This document shows, in pieces, positions 15,513 through 27,049 of a stretch of DNA of 64,000 nucleotides (positions are counted from its first letter, which is position 1; the number at the start of each line of letters is the position of its first letter). Source of the DNA: Epiperipatus broadwayi (Eukaryota > Onychophora > Udeonychophora > Euonychophora > Peripatidae); NCBI GenBank assembly GCA_028023455.1, contig JAQFVV010000111.1, positions 3,333,443 to 3,397,442 of the forward strand. Reading direction: 5' to 3'. Below the pieces are notes generated by a model, which was not told the origin of the DNA, did no database searches, and saw only the letters and a list, made by a program, of their open reading frames with translations. Made by a program: the position numbers and the translations under genes.

Positions 15513-15605
15513 CTTTATAATTTTTTTTTCTTATGTGTCATAGTATCAGCTGGGAAGCGAACCCGCTATCTTGGGACAATTGCTTGTAAAGCAGCTTTAT
15601 AATTT
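15513..15605 (-). mobile_element. 5'-truncated tRNA-Gly-derived SINE with 11-bp target-site duplication
   Basis: CTTTATAATTT occurs at 15513-15523 and 15595-15605. The minus-strand body starts within the anticodon arm (GCTTTACAAGCAATTG) and continues through the T-arm with the family's extra block, GCTTCCCAGCTGATAC, TATGACACATAAG and an A-run. The D-arm and 5' half are absent, as expected for incomplete reverse transcription. Confidence 0.82.
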
Positions 15606-16029
15606 AACAGCAGAAAGTATACAAATAATACTATATTTCTGCAATCATCAAATTAAGAAATTTCGAAGTACTTGTGATGATCACTTAAGTAATTATGTAT
15701 TCATTTAAGTTGAAATAAATTGGTCCTTCATGCATAAAATAGAATACTAACATAAAACTGTTGCTATAATAATTACAAAACATCTCTTTGAAATTAATTA
15801 TTACAATAATATTTTATCTATGGTGAACATCCAGCAATTTTAATAATATTTTGCTTAAGAAAACATTATTCAAGTTCAAATCTACACCAATAACACTAAA
15901 AGTACAGGAAAGTTTTGTATATATTTTATTATATTGTTTTATAATACATTAAGTAATTATATTTACACTTGAATTAGCACAATAAATAATGATTTATATG
16001 GTAATAAGGAAGAGTATAATTACTATTAC

Positions 16030-16032
<3 letters not shown>
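15606..16032. other. AT-rich DNA, no gene
   Basis: Nothing recognisable on either strand. Confidence 0.55.
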
Positions 16033-16128
<96 letters not shown>

Positions 16129-16172
16129 CAACAACAACAACAACAACAAGAACAACAACAATCATCATCATC
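16033..16172. repeat. (AAT)n - (AAC)n - (ATC)n compound microsatellite
   Basis: About 30 AAT units change to about 13 AAC-type units (with one AAG) and then a few ATC units. Poly-Asn and poly-Ile frames on the two strands are artefacts. Confidence 0.95.
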
Positions 16173-16551
16173 TGCTAATCCACTTAAGTTTTTTTAAACT
16201 AATATTTGTATCTATAAAAAATTGTTTTTTCATAAGTATAATTGGTCTATTATTTTTATAATCAGAAATCTTTATGTATTATGATAAGTGCCACAATGTA
16301 TCATATTATCAGCTATGCTATTTCTAATTTAAATAAACTATTGAGCAAAATCTTACTAGAATAACAAACTTTGTAGATTGCTTATCAAAAACATAATTGA
16401 ATATTTTGTTGTGAAAAAATGTGGTATGTGAACAAAGAGAGAGATTATGCTTTAATTCAGGAATGCTTAGTTCCCAAGTTCATTACACCATAATTATGCA
16501 ATCCACATAGGACATTTGACTATTTACATTGTAGAATAGTTAGAATATCAG
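16173..16551. other. AT-rich DNA, no gene
   Basis: No recognisable feature before the hairpin. Confidence 0.55.
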
Positions 16552-16807
16552 TATATTGCTTATAACACTTCATTCATATATACTTTAATGCAACAAATTT
16601 TCTTAAAAACTTCATTTTCTTACAGTTTCAACTGTCCAGCAGTCTTCATCAGAACTACAAGATTTGAATAATATAAATTCATAATCATAATTCAAATCTT
16701 GTAGCTCTGATGAAGATTGCTGGACAGTTGAAACTGTAAGAAAATAAAGTTTTTAAGAAAATTTGTTGCATTAAAGTGTATATGAATGAAGTGTTATAAG
16801 CAATATA
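16552..16807. mobile_element. Hairpin element, 118-bp arms and 20-bp loop (fold-back MITE candidate)
   Basis: Left arm 16552-16669 (TATATTGCTTATAACACTTC ... GATTTGAAT) and right arm 16690-16807 are near-perfect reverse complements. I see only a handful of differences, such as CAGTC versus CAATC and CATTTTC versus CTTTATTT. The loop is 16670-16689. No coding capacity. The arms extend almost to the tips, as in full-length fold-back MITEs; flanking duplications are not obvious. A recent inverted duplication is the alternative. Confidence 0.8.
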
Positions 16808-17368
16808 TATGATTATATGAAGATATGCAAAGAAAGTGAAGGAGAATAATAATAGAATATCAGTACTACTAATGATAAACAAACAGGAGATAATAGTAAT
16901 AAATATATATTTTTCTTAATATTAGTATGTGGAAGTACAAATTGTTTGTAAAGATCTTTAAAAAATATAGATGAGATAGAGTATTTGTAATAAATTTGTT
17001 AAGCATAAAACTGATAGAACATCTCTTAATAAAACCTGACTTCTAAATAAAGGGAAGATTATTGAATGATAGAAGACAGGATGAAGATAAATTTACCTTG
17101 AGATGTAATCTTATATCTTTTGGAATTCTAGATGAATAAATAAAATGATGATATTAAAAGTAAGTTTGTATATAATATGCAGTCCATTTTATCAATGATT
17201 TTATTTCAAAATTAGATTCAGGAAAATGAAAAATAATACTGTATCATTCTCAATAAAAAATTTTACTATTTATGATGGGACAAGAAACATAATTAGTATT
17301 TTTTGATTTGTATGCAAAATTTAAAAATATATTTTTAATATGTATAACACATATTTTAATACTCTGTT

Positions 17369-17372
<4 letters not shown>
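16808..17372. other. AT-rich DNA, no gene
   Basis: Nothing recognisable; the minus-strand frame at 16685-16882 mostly reads across the hairpin arm. Confidence 0.5.
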
Positions 17373-17410
<38 letters not shown>

Positions 17411-17474
17411 TTTTTCTTTTTATTTTTTTATTTATTTTTTCCCCCCACACACATATATATATATATATATATAC
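17373..17474. repeat. (AT)n runs around a pyrimidine-rich spacer
   Basis: AT runs at about 17373-17408 and 17452-17474 flank a T-rich segment containing CCCCCCACACACA. Tyr-Ile-type frames over it are artefacts. Confidence 0.9.
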
Positions 17475-20400
17475 ACAATCACATTTCCATATTCTACCAT
17501 TCTAGATATTAATGTAAAATAATACTCAAACAGTGTTTAAATGTAAAATTGTTAATAATATTATTGTACATGAATATGATGTGAAATGTCGAAAGTATAT
17601 TCATATTAAAAATTTTATATTCAAACTTTGTAGGACTATTATTTAACACACACACACACATACACACATATAAATATATATATATTGTAACACAATTTCT
17701 ATTAGGCTACTATGATTAGACTACACTTGGGCACAAATATAACTGACTCCAAAATAATGGTTTACTGGCCCAATCATAAATTATGATGAACATATTAAGA
17801 ACATTATCAGTTTAAAGCCCATTTCTAAATATGTCAACTCCAGAACAGTAATATTTTCTGCTTATCATGTGAATATAACCATGATACCTAAGGTGACTTT
17901 TATTATTAAAGACCCAGAATGGTACCACTAGTAACCTAGATTTGGACTTATACTCTTTTGTAGATATCCTGTAAGCTTTGGGATTCATGAATCTCACTAG
18001 AAATGTTGTACTACTCAGTTAACTTGATGAAATGCATTAATGAAAAGTGATTAAAGCATATATTATAATGATAGCTTTATTCCAGTTAGTAACATGCAAG
18101 TTACATACATACATAATAATAATTAATTATACATCAATCTAATTTCTCAAGTAGAAATTAGATAATGCACATACAATAAAAAATAAATAAATATAATATA
18201 AATACATCTTATTCTAAAGCAAACAGATATATAATATTTAGAGTAGTTGGGTTATTATAAAGCAAAATTGGTAGTTAACTATTGAAAAGAAAAATATATA
18301 TTTATATATGTCTATATATTATAATGACAACATAAATAATTATTCTTTTTTCTCGTCCTTGTCTTTTATCTTTTGTTTCTTTTTGCACTTTATCTTTTGT
18401 CTGTTGTAGTTTGTCTTTTGCTGGCAAAAAGGTAGCTAAAAAAACTAACATTTGATCCAATTCTAATAATTCGATGATTTTTCTTATTTTCCATGTATTA
18501 ACAAAGTTTTTCTAAAAATGAGTTCTTCATACATTGATCACTCCTATACCATTTTTGATTTACAGAATTTTATCCATGCTGTTTTTAAATAGTTCTGGGT
18601 TTTGTAAGTTAACAAAATGCCACAATGTATTTTTCAGTGATTGGTCTGTAGTTTTCTGGTAGTTAGGCTGGTCATTCTTAGGTACTAGTACCTCTTCTTT
18701 CTTCTCTCTTGGGAAGTCACATATGCATGTTCATATAAGATAGAACTGGGATGGAGCAATTAATCTTTCTCCTACATGCTAGATTATGCAGAATTACAGG
18801 TATTTATTATTTATTTTTTCTAAGTGGATCATTTTAAATTTTATTCATATATCTTTGCTTGTTGTTGTGTTTCTGTTAGAAATTTAGAGGTATATTATAT
18901 TTTTATAATGCAGAAGCATGTCAATATAACATTTAGAAAATATCAATTATTATCGTATGAATTTCTCTTAACTTAGAAGATAATCAAAGCATAATAATAT
19001 TTTAAAACAATGTTCAATTTCTAGTTTAAATTTGTTGAGTATTTTTGAAGATTATGAATATCAAGTGTTAATTTTCTCTTTCTTAATAGCTTTTGTCTGT
19101 TTAATTTTTTATTAATACAGTTCTATATTACATTCTATTAATGGATAATCAGTTTAGTAAGTAGAATTTATTATATACACCACAGTTTTCTAATATTTAA
19201 TTTCTGTTCATAACATAACCTAATTCTAATATAATCTTATTTGAATGCTTCAAGTTTCTTTTTATGATTTTTTTTAAAAAGAATGCATTATATATATATT
19301 TTAACCAGTTGGGTTATATGGCACAGAGAAACATAGTTGTGTGTGTGTGTGCATATACATATGTTGTGCCATTACAATTTAGTCATTAGCGAAATTTGTA
19401 GTAAGGTGCATAAAAGAAAATGCAAAACAGAAATCATCATCACATATTTATATAAAAAGGAAGCTGTAGGGCACCCAAGTTTAAACCCTAGAAGATCCAG
19501 TTCTAAAAGCTTAAGATAGAAAGAGAGTGGGGCAACAGTTATATTCTTTATTTGTTTGTGTGTTAATAAAAACTCAAAAATAGTAGTACATACATTTAAT
19601 AGGTAATTTTTTGTTAAAAAATAAAGTTATAATGCATATGTATAGGCAGTGTGTGTTATAAAAGCTATTTAGTTAGTCACTTTTAAATTATACATATTAA
19701 CTTTCTTTAAAACTAACCTACACTTACTAAATTTTAATATCTTATTCTATACTTCTATTTCTTTTTTTTTTGCTTTTCTATAGTTGTAATTTGGATTTAA
19801 AAGCTAAGGATGTAATTTTAAATATTAGGGTTATAATTACTAAGCTAGCAATTAGATTATTTTAATGTCAGTTTATGAATGATTTGAAATGATAAAGTAT
19901 GTGGGTACATTACATACATAAATTTACATTTATTATATATTGAAAACGAAGAAGGGTTAAATCTGTCAAATTATTTTTTTTTATTCAACAATTTTGTATT
20001 AAAGGAGAAAATCTGTTGAATAAAATGTATATTTTGTAACAATTTTGTTTTTATAAATGATTGTTTGTCATTTTGGAGTTTAATCTTGGTGAGAACTCTA
20101 ATTTTAAAATTGTCTCATCTTAAGATTAAAAGAAAGAATCTCCAATTTTAGATGTTACAGATATATGTGAGGAAAAGGGATTAAGACTATTTTTTTTCTT
20201 TAAGACAAAAGTTTGTCTGAAAACCAGGTGTGTGATTTTTTTTTTAATGTTACCTAAAAAAAGATTGCACTCTCCAGCTAAAAATGAATTGGCCAAAAAT
20301 ATAAAAAAATAGGATATAAAAGCAGTCTGGAAAAATCATTGTTAGAGAGACTTTTTAAAAATTATTGAAACTAAAGCAGACAAGCATTTTTAATTCTGCT

Positions 20401-23089
20401 AGATAACCTTTTTTTTTAAAAAAATCATTTTTTTTAATAACAAGTTTTGAATGTTGAAAATATAAGGATGGTGGGCTAAAAAAAATTAATATATATCTCA
20501 TCTGTTGCCTGAGTCATCATCAGCTAGCACATCATATAGGAAAGAAAAGATGTCTTGTCTGAAAAATAATATTCTACACCTTTCAACAGACCGAGAGAAA
20601 TAAGATGTTTTTAAATAGAAAGAAAACATTCACCTGCATTGGAAGGCAATCAGAAAAAGAGTAATCTACTGATAAATATTAAATCATCAAGTCCAATTAA
20701 TTGTTCCAGTAATTGAGTTTAAACTCCAGAAAATTTATAAACATGAAAACAACTGCTGTACTTCATCCACTAAAAGAATCATACTTGACAGGAAGAGAAG
20801 AAAAGTTAATATAATGATTTCCAAATTGTCCATAAAGCAAATAACCTCAATAGGATCATCATCATCAAATAATTATACACCTCAAGAAAAAGATTGTTCC
20901 AAAGAAAACGGAAATGGTAGACGCAAAAATATAGACAGTAAACAAGAAAATTTGACTCATTGGAAGTCCTACAAAGAATAGAACTAGTAGTATAAATTTT
21001 TTTAAATATATTTTCTTTATGATATCAGAGACTTAGTAAAATTTTAGCAACAGAGTGGTATATTTTTGTTTAAAGAACTTTTAAAACAACTAAGATCAAT
21101 TGAAACCAAGAATATCTTAATAACGATTTTTTATATACTAGAATTATGGTTGTCTGTTAACCTAAAGTTATGAAATGATTAATATGTAACATTTTTTTTT
21201 ATATTATTATTTTATTTTAAATAATATTTTTGTTATTATGGGGATAAAACATGCACATACATAATATAATAATACTTGTTGCATATATGTAATTGTGTGT
21301 GAATGTAAAACAATAGGCAATGTTAAAATATTAAATTATTCTGTTTTAGGAAAGTATAGGTTTCAGAGTGTAGAAGGGAGGGGGATAGAAAAATAATTTA
21401 AAACTTGTTTCTAAAACTTGCTCTTTCCAATTTTACTAACATTTATTTTTGTCATTCTACTTACATGTTAGATTTATAAAGGTATGTGAGCAAAAGAGAA
21501 AAGAGAGAGAGAGAGAAAAAAAAGAGTGTTTATTTTTTTTTTTGAGACATTTTCTTGAGTGAAAATCATGGTCAATGCTACATCCAATTTGAAATACATT
21601 TAGGGGAAAGGGGGAAGAATTTAAAATTAATGTTATGATTTTAAAACAGTCGATTATGATTATTGTTGTTATTGTTAAAATAAATTTTCATGTAGATATA
21701 GAAATTTTTATGTATATGTTAGAAATGCAGCAATAAATATTAGTTTATTTTATTAAATGAGGTGTATATATTTCATTAAGAGTAGTCTTTATTAAGTGTG
21801 ATCATTCATCATCAAGGTGAATATTAGCTATTTAAGTTCCAATTAGATATACTAAAATTAAGCAATAATTATGAATTTCTTTATAACATATAGGTTTTAT
21901 GTTTAGGATTAGTCCTAAAGCTGTGGTTGAAACCATTATCATTGTCATTAACATCATCATCATCATCAACATTTTAATTAATGACTAGTTAAATGTTTAG
22001 AGGCCATAAATAAATATCGATTTCATAGTATTTAGTGATTTTTTAGTAATATAATAACCACCATTCCATCATCCATTTTATGCAAGGATGAGTGGATTGC
22101 CATCCTAGATTAATAATAATAATCTGAGCTAGTAAAACTTATATAACATATTGAAACACATTTATTATGTTGAGTTCTAAGAAATGATTTCTGTCTAATG
22201 AATTCCACTTTAGTTGAAAGATGTTTTATGTTACCTAAGTGTTTACTTAAATATTAGTGCATACAGTGCTATGGGTATAAAATCAAAATCATACATTTTT
22301 ATTAAAAATAAAGTACCAAAAAGGGATTCAAACCCGGTACATGTGAAAAAGTTATAAATATAACTTTGTCTAGGTCCAGTTAACCTAGTGGCACCCTGAT
22401 AGACCATATTCACTTGTTGTTCATGTATATATGCACTTGAGATCCAACCAAGAAATAAGAGTGAGTAAAATCTACTGGGGGATATATTGAGAGATATTTG
22501 ATTACTGTCACTCAGATAAAATATTTATTTTATTTGAATCCTTTTGAGCTATTAATTTATAATGGTAGTATCCTTTGATCCAACATAAATTTTGTTACAA
22601 TGAATTTTTTCGATCTTTGAGCATACTTATTTTGTTACAATATATATAAAATAAAGGAAAAATAGAAATAAACACAGACAAAAATTTTATAGATATTTTT
22701 TTACATTTTCCTGGAATAAGTAAAGGATTAAATAATTATGATTTTAAAGTAGAATTTTTATTATAAATTAAACTATTAAAAAGGTCTAGATAAATTATTA
22801 TTATAATTCTGATTTTGAAATTTAAAAACAAACATGTTTCTGATAATTGTAAAAAAAAATATTATTTATTTTTGAAATTTTTTAATGCTTGCATACAATT
22901 CTCTATCAAAGTAAAAACATGTATATCACACTGTGATAAAAATTTTAAAGTTGCTTTCAAAAGAATTAAAATAGTTTTTAATCAAGATAAAGATTAGACA
23001 GAAAAAACTATTTTCAATTAAGGTGTTTTTAATCTCATAACGCTTATAAAAATGTTTATAAAAATATCAGTTCAGTCTGGTTTATATTT
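17475..23089. other. Long AT-rich interval with no recognised gene
   Basis: Contains CA/TA runs at about 17648-17687, a pyrimidine-rich stretch near 18350-18420, a GT run at 19338-19350, a GA run near 21503-21518, and a slightly more GC-rich patch at about 20490-20960. At 22325-22395 is a weak tRNA-like arrangement listed separately. Frames of 60-66 codons here (17250-17450, 17340-17522, 17812-17997, 19337-19519, 22815-22997) are unsupported. Confidence 0.45.
22325..22395 (-). repeat. Possible second tRNA-like SINE head (weak)
   Basis: On the minus strand GGTTTGAATCCC fits a pol III B box, and TGCCACTAGGTTAACTGG about 40 bp upstream loosely fits an A box. The intervening arm structure is poor and no A-tail is seen, so this may be chance. 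Confidence 0.25.
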
Positions 23090-23520
23090 TTGAGAAGCAA
23101 TTAGTAAACAGCTGTCTGCAAAGTTAGCTAAAATATTTTGTGACACAGCTGGCCAGAAAGAGTTGGTTAGCAGAGATGATTTCCAAAGCTATACAGATAT
23201 CTCCTATGAAGATGTAGCTGATGTCAAGGCAGGAGATTTAGCAGCAGTCTATTGGTTCTCTGGAGAAGTTTTGATTTACCTGAAGCCAGAGTCATTTCAA
23301 ATCAATCATTAGCTTTAAATGACAAAACTGTTTGCTGGCCTGAAGCTCATCAAGCCCTTGACAGAAGGAAGATCACAGCATGCCAACAAATTATCTGAAT
23401 TATACTTATTTTGATTTTGACAATCACCAAAACCAAGCTCATCAAGGGAAAGCTTGATGAAGAAATTGGTATACATATGTTGCTGTTTATCTAGTCATGC
23501 AGGGAACCACAGATAAATGT
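23090..23520. other. Unexplained less AT-rich island
   Basis: About 430 bp whose base composition is clearly richer in G+C than its surroundings, with no frame over 60 codons and no family I can name. It carries short internal echoes (GCTCATCAAG twice, near 23346 and 23431). It lies just upstream of the dispersed repeat at 23.7 kb. It could be an old transposon, an exon remnant or an untranslated segment. Confidence 0.4.
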
Positions 23521-23710
23521 GTCACATCTATATACAGTGAGTTATTTTATTTTAATATTTTTTGGTCTGAAATGACATTTTAAAAATTAGATATATATAA
23601 TATAGAACAGTATTATCTTAAACTTTTTAAACTCTATATTTAAAAAAAAAGAGTAATGCAAATAAATAACTGTTTGGATTTAAAAAAACAACTCTCAAGA
23701 GTCAGAATTA

Positions 23711-24433
23711 ACATTTGACATTTTTCTTGTCAAATATTCTGGTTGGCTGAGTGAGGTAAAACTCTAAACTTTTGATTGGTCAATTACAGAATCAGCAGTA
23801 AAAATATATTAATCTTTTAATATTATATTCGTTTTAGTTTCGTTTGTAAAAAGTATATTAATAATTTGTCAGATTATGAAAGTGAATGAAAGTTTTTTCA
23901 AAAATAAATTTCTATTTATAATTATAAAAATATTTGATAGAAGAAGACCTAAAAAGAAAGTTCATAACAAATTAGAAAGTGCTGCAGATGTCATTGATTT
24001 TTTTCTCAATTTACATTTGTGTAAAAGTAAAGAATTTTTTTATTAAAATCTTACTATTTTTCTAAAATAATTATATTTTCAGCATATTTTATCAAAATAA
24101 TTTTTATGTGTAAAAAATACCCTAAAATATTCATTTTCATTTTGAAAATCAAAACAAAGAAGTTGGAGCAGTGAAAATTATTGATAGGCACTCTACTTTT
24201 GTTCAAAATGAGAACCAACTAATCAGCATCTAGGAAAGCCTGCCTTTTCCCATTGTTGTAGCCTCTAATGTAAATATTATTGATTTTTTATTTGTAAAAT
24301 AATTTGAGACAGGGCAGAATCTTATGGTACATTTTAAGCTTTAAAATGACCATAAATTTGCTATGGTACTGTAAAAATTGACAGTTTTCAAGTGACCTGA
24401 AACCATGAATGCAGCCATGTAGTTATTTCTAGG
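23711..24433 (+). repeat. Dispersed repeat family R1, plus-orientation copy
   Basis: This 720-bp stretch matches the reverse complement of 61407-62365 along nearly its whole length. Shared landmarks are TTTTCTTGTCAAATATTCTG at the left end, GTCAGATTATGAAAGTGAA, the TTCAGCATATTTTATCAAAA block, GAAGTTGGAGCAGTGAAAAT, GAACCAACTAATCAGCAT and a right end near GCAGCCATGTAGTTATTTCT. A third copy is at 38.5 kb. It has no coding frame and no visible terminal repeats, so it is probably a non-autonomous mobile element or fragment of unknown class. Confidence 0.75.
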
Positions 24434-25075
24434 AAAGAGTTAAAAGATGTTTCACAATTTTTTAGAGAAGCAACATATGATCATGAGACATATATGGAAT
24501 ATTATTTTAAAATCTATTTTCTAAAAAATAATGAAAGCATAAGTAATTTTGTTTGAGTTAAAATCAAAAAGCAAATCTTTTAGATTAATTTAAAAGTGTT
24601 GATAATTAATTAATCAACAATCAAAAAGGGACCTCTCATAAAATTGATTTTATTGCCTTTTAAAAAAGATAAAAGAGAAAAAACTATAATTAGTTAAGAG
24701 TAACCTGATGAAAAAACAAATCTTTTTTTAGAGTAATCTGTCAAAAAGTATTAAATAATAAAATATACCTGTTGGAGGATTTACCTTTTATCAGTGGCCG
24801 AGGAATTACTATTTTAAGAAAAAAAAAGATATTAAACTGTTATGAAATAATTAAATAACATGATTTATATATTTTTAACAAAGAATAGTAGTGAAAATAA
24901 CTTTTAATAATTTTATTATTGTGTCAAACTAAAATATGTAAATGTCTGTGTATGCCTGCAATTCAACATGAACACACACATATGCAAATTTTTAACCATT
25001 TATAGTTTTTTTTATAAACTGAAAAGTTTAACCATGTATTTATTATGTTATGATGATTGAAATATAGTCATCAAA
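24434..25075. other. AT-rich DNA, no gene
   Basis: Nothing recognisable. Confidence 0.5.
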
Positions 25076-25478
25076 TTAAAAATTTTTAAAATCAAACTTT
25101 ATATTTTGATAAACGTAATATAAAATCTTAATTATGAATGTAAAAAAATATAATAAATATATTTATTTATATTCAAAATCAATTACAAACATAAAACATT
25201 TTATTTTGATTTCGGAATTTATCATTTAGAAATGCCTGATATACAAATTATGGTCAGCAGCAGTCAACCTTTACTTTCTTGAATAGTGGTCACTTTCCCA
25301 CATTTATTTTTCTTGTAAAATTTAAAATTTTTTGAATCAAACTTTATATTTCAATAAAGTAATACAAAATCTTAATTATGAATGTAAAAAATTATAATAA
25401 ATATATTTATTATGTTCAAAATCAATTATCAATGTTTAAAACATTTTGTTTTGATTTCTGACTTTGTCATTTAGAAAC
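25076..25478. repeat. Direct duplication, two copies of about 160 bp
   Basis: 25076-25236 and 25322-25478 share an ordered set of words: CAAACTTTATATTT, AAAATCTTAATTATGAATG, TATAATAAATATATTTATT, TTCAAAATCAATTA, AAACATTTT, TTTGATTTC and CATTTAGAAA. The spacer is about 85 bp and unrelated. Confidence 0.75.
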
Positions 25479-26362
25479 ATCTGTGGCACAATTTCCAGAG
25501 TTGGCAACCATTCAATCAGAGAACAGAGGCTGGCTTACACACCAATATGCAGTAATGAAAATTGATTTTTTCCAAAATATATCACTACATGCGGAATTGC
25601 TAAAATTTTAAATTTCAAATTTCTTATAAAATAAGCCTATGATGAAGAAAATGCAACCAAATTGACAAAGAGATAGTACAAGCTATGGCCACAAACCATA
25701 AATAACACAGAATAAAAATTTAAATGGTACAAAATCTAACTGTATTTAGCAACAAAGGGTTAATAAACTTGTATTCAATTGTTAAAAATTGTATTGCATA
25801 ATCTCTTGGTTATGTAACAGTAATGAGTTTGTGTTCTTCTAAACTAGATGAGTATAATGGGCTGAGTATATGAATGGAGTTTATGTTTAGTGCATGGGCA
25901 TCCAGATGATGATGATGAGTCTTGGATTGGCATGAAAAAGATATTTTTCAAAGTCCATGGACTACATTTTATTTAGTTTGTTCTCTATTAGAAATTAAGT
26001 TTACAATGGTCAGTACACTAATGGTACTAAGTGACTAGAGCATTGATGATGATCAGCATGTTTTAATATCCTAGCATTATTATTTTGATGATTATGTATT
26101 CTAATGCATTAGCACTTGGGTTGGTGCATCCAAATTAAAATTTAAATAACTGAATACACTGGCAAGAGATAAATAGTTATCCTGGTCTACAAAAGGCCCA
26201 TTTTCAATCCAGTCACCAGCTTGACTGTGATTTATATTTTGTATTGTTCAAATCCATCAACAAGATGGACTGTTGATTCTATTCTGATGTAGTTTGATTT
26301 TCTTCATTCATGATGATGAATGATGAGTATTTGTGCTTACTTTTCAGAGATTTCTCTCATGC
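25479..26362. other. AT-rich DNA, no gene
   Basis: Short GATGATGATGA stretches near 25904-25919 and 26044 only. Confidence 0.5.
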
Positions 26363-26434
26363 TCTCTTGAATATATAACATTGCTTATATATATATATAT
26401 ATATATATATAAGCAATGTTATATATTCAAGAGA
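26363..26434. repeat. Perfect 72-bp palindrome with (AT)n centre
   Basis: TCTCTTGAATATATAACATT at the left is exactly reverse-complemented at the right end (GTTATATATTCAAGAGA), around an (AT)n core at about 26386-26411. Capable of cruciform extrusion. Confidence 0.9.
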
Positions 26435-27049
26435 TATATATATATATATATATATGGATATTAATTAACATTAATATCTTATAATATACTTTTAAACATA
26501 TCTTTAAACATTATACTTTACTTAAATATAATATTTTATCTCATTATTTAAATTAATTTTAATTGAAATATTTTTGAACTGGAGTTGATGATGATATTCC
26601 ATCACCCCTGATCTTTACCATCCCATTACAAATAATGGTTTTTTTTTTTGAATATTGCTTATACTGATTTTTACTTTTATATTGATAATCCTGTTTGATG
26701 TATGGTTAGTAGTATGTCAATGATACTTTGGTTGTTCTAAGGAGTAAGCTGGCTGATGTCTCAATGATCACAGAGACCTTTCTTGTTCTCGTGCACTTCT
26801 TTAATTTTTAAACATTACTTTAATAATTAATTTAATACTTAATTTTACAAATTTTTAAATTTCATCATTATTTGAAATATTTTGTTCACTTCACCTTTAT
26901 CCCTAATACCCATTCCGTTACAATATATATATACACACATCACAATATTTGTGCTTTTATAATAAAATACATACCAACTTTTCAAAATAATTGTTTGATA
27001 CTTTTATGATAATTTAAATCCTGATATTTCTTTTGATTTATAGCTTCAT
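26435..27049. other. AT-rich DNA, no gene
   Basis: (AT)n at about 26434-26455; otherwise nothing recognisable up to the LINE insertion point. Confidence 0.55.

Noticed and set aside
15974-16261. Poly-Asn and poly-Ile frames on both strands
   Set aside because: Artefacts of the (AAT)n/(AAC)n array.
18440-18745. Minus-strand phrase resembling an NYRPIT-type LINE motif
   Set aside because: The phrase needs a frame change, and the surrounding codons do not follow any RT block order.
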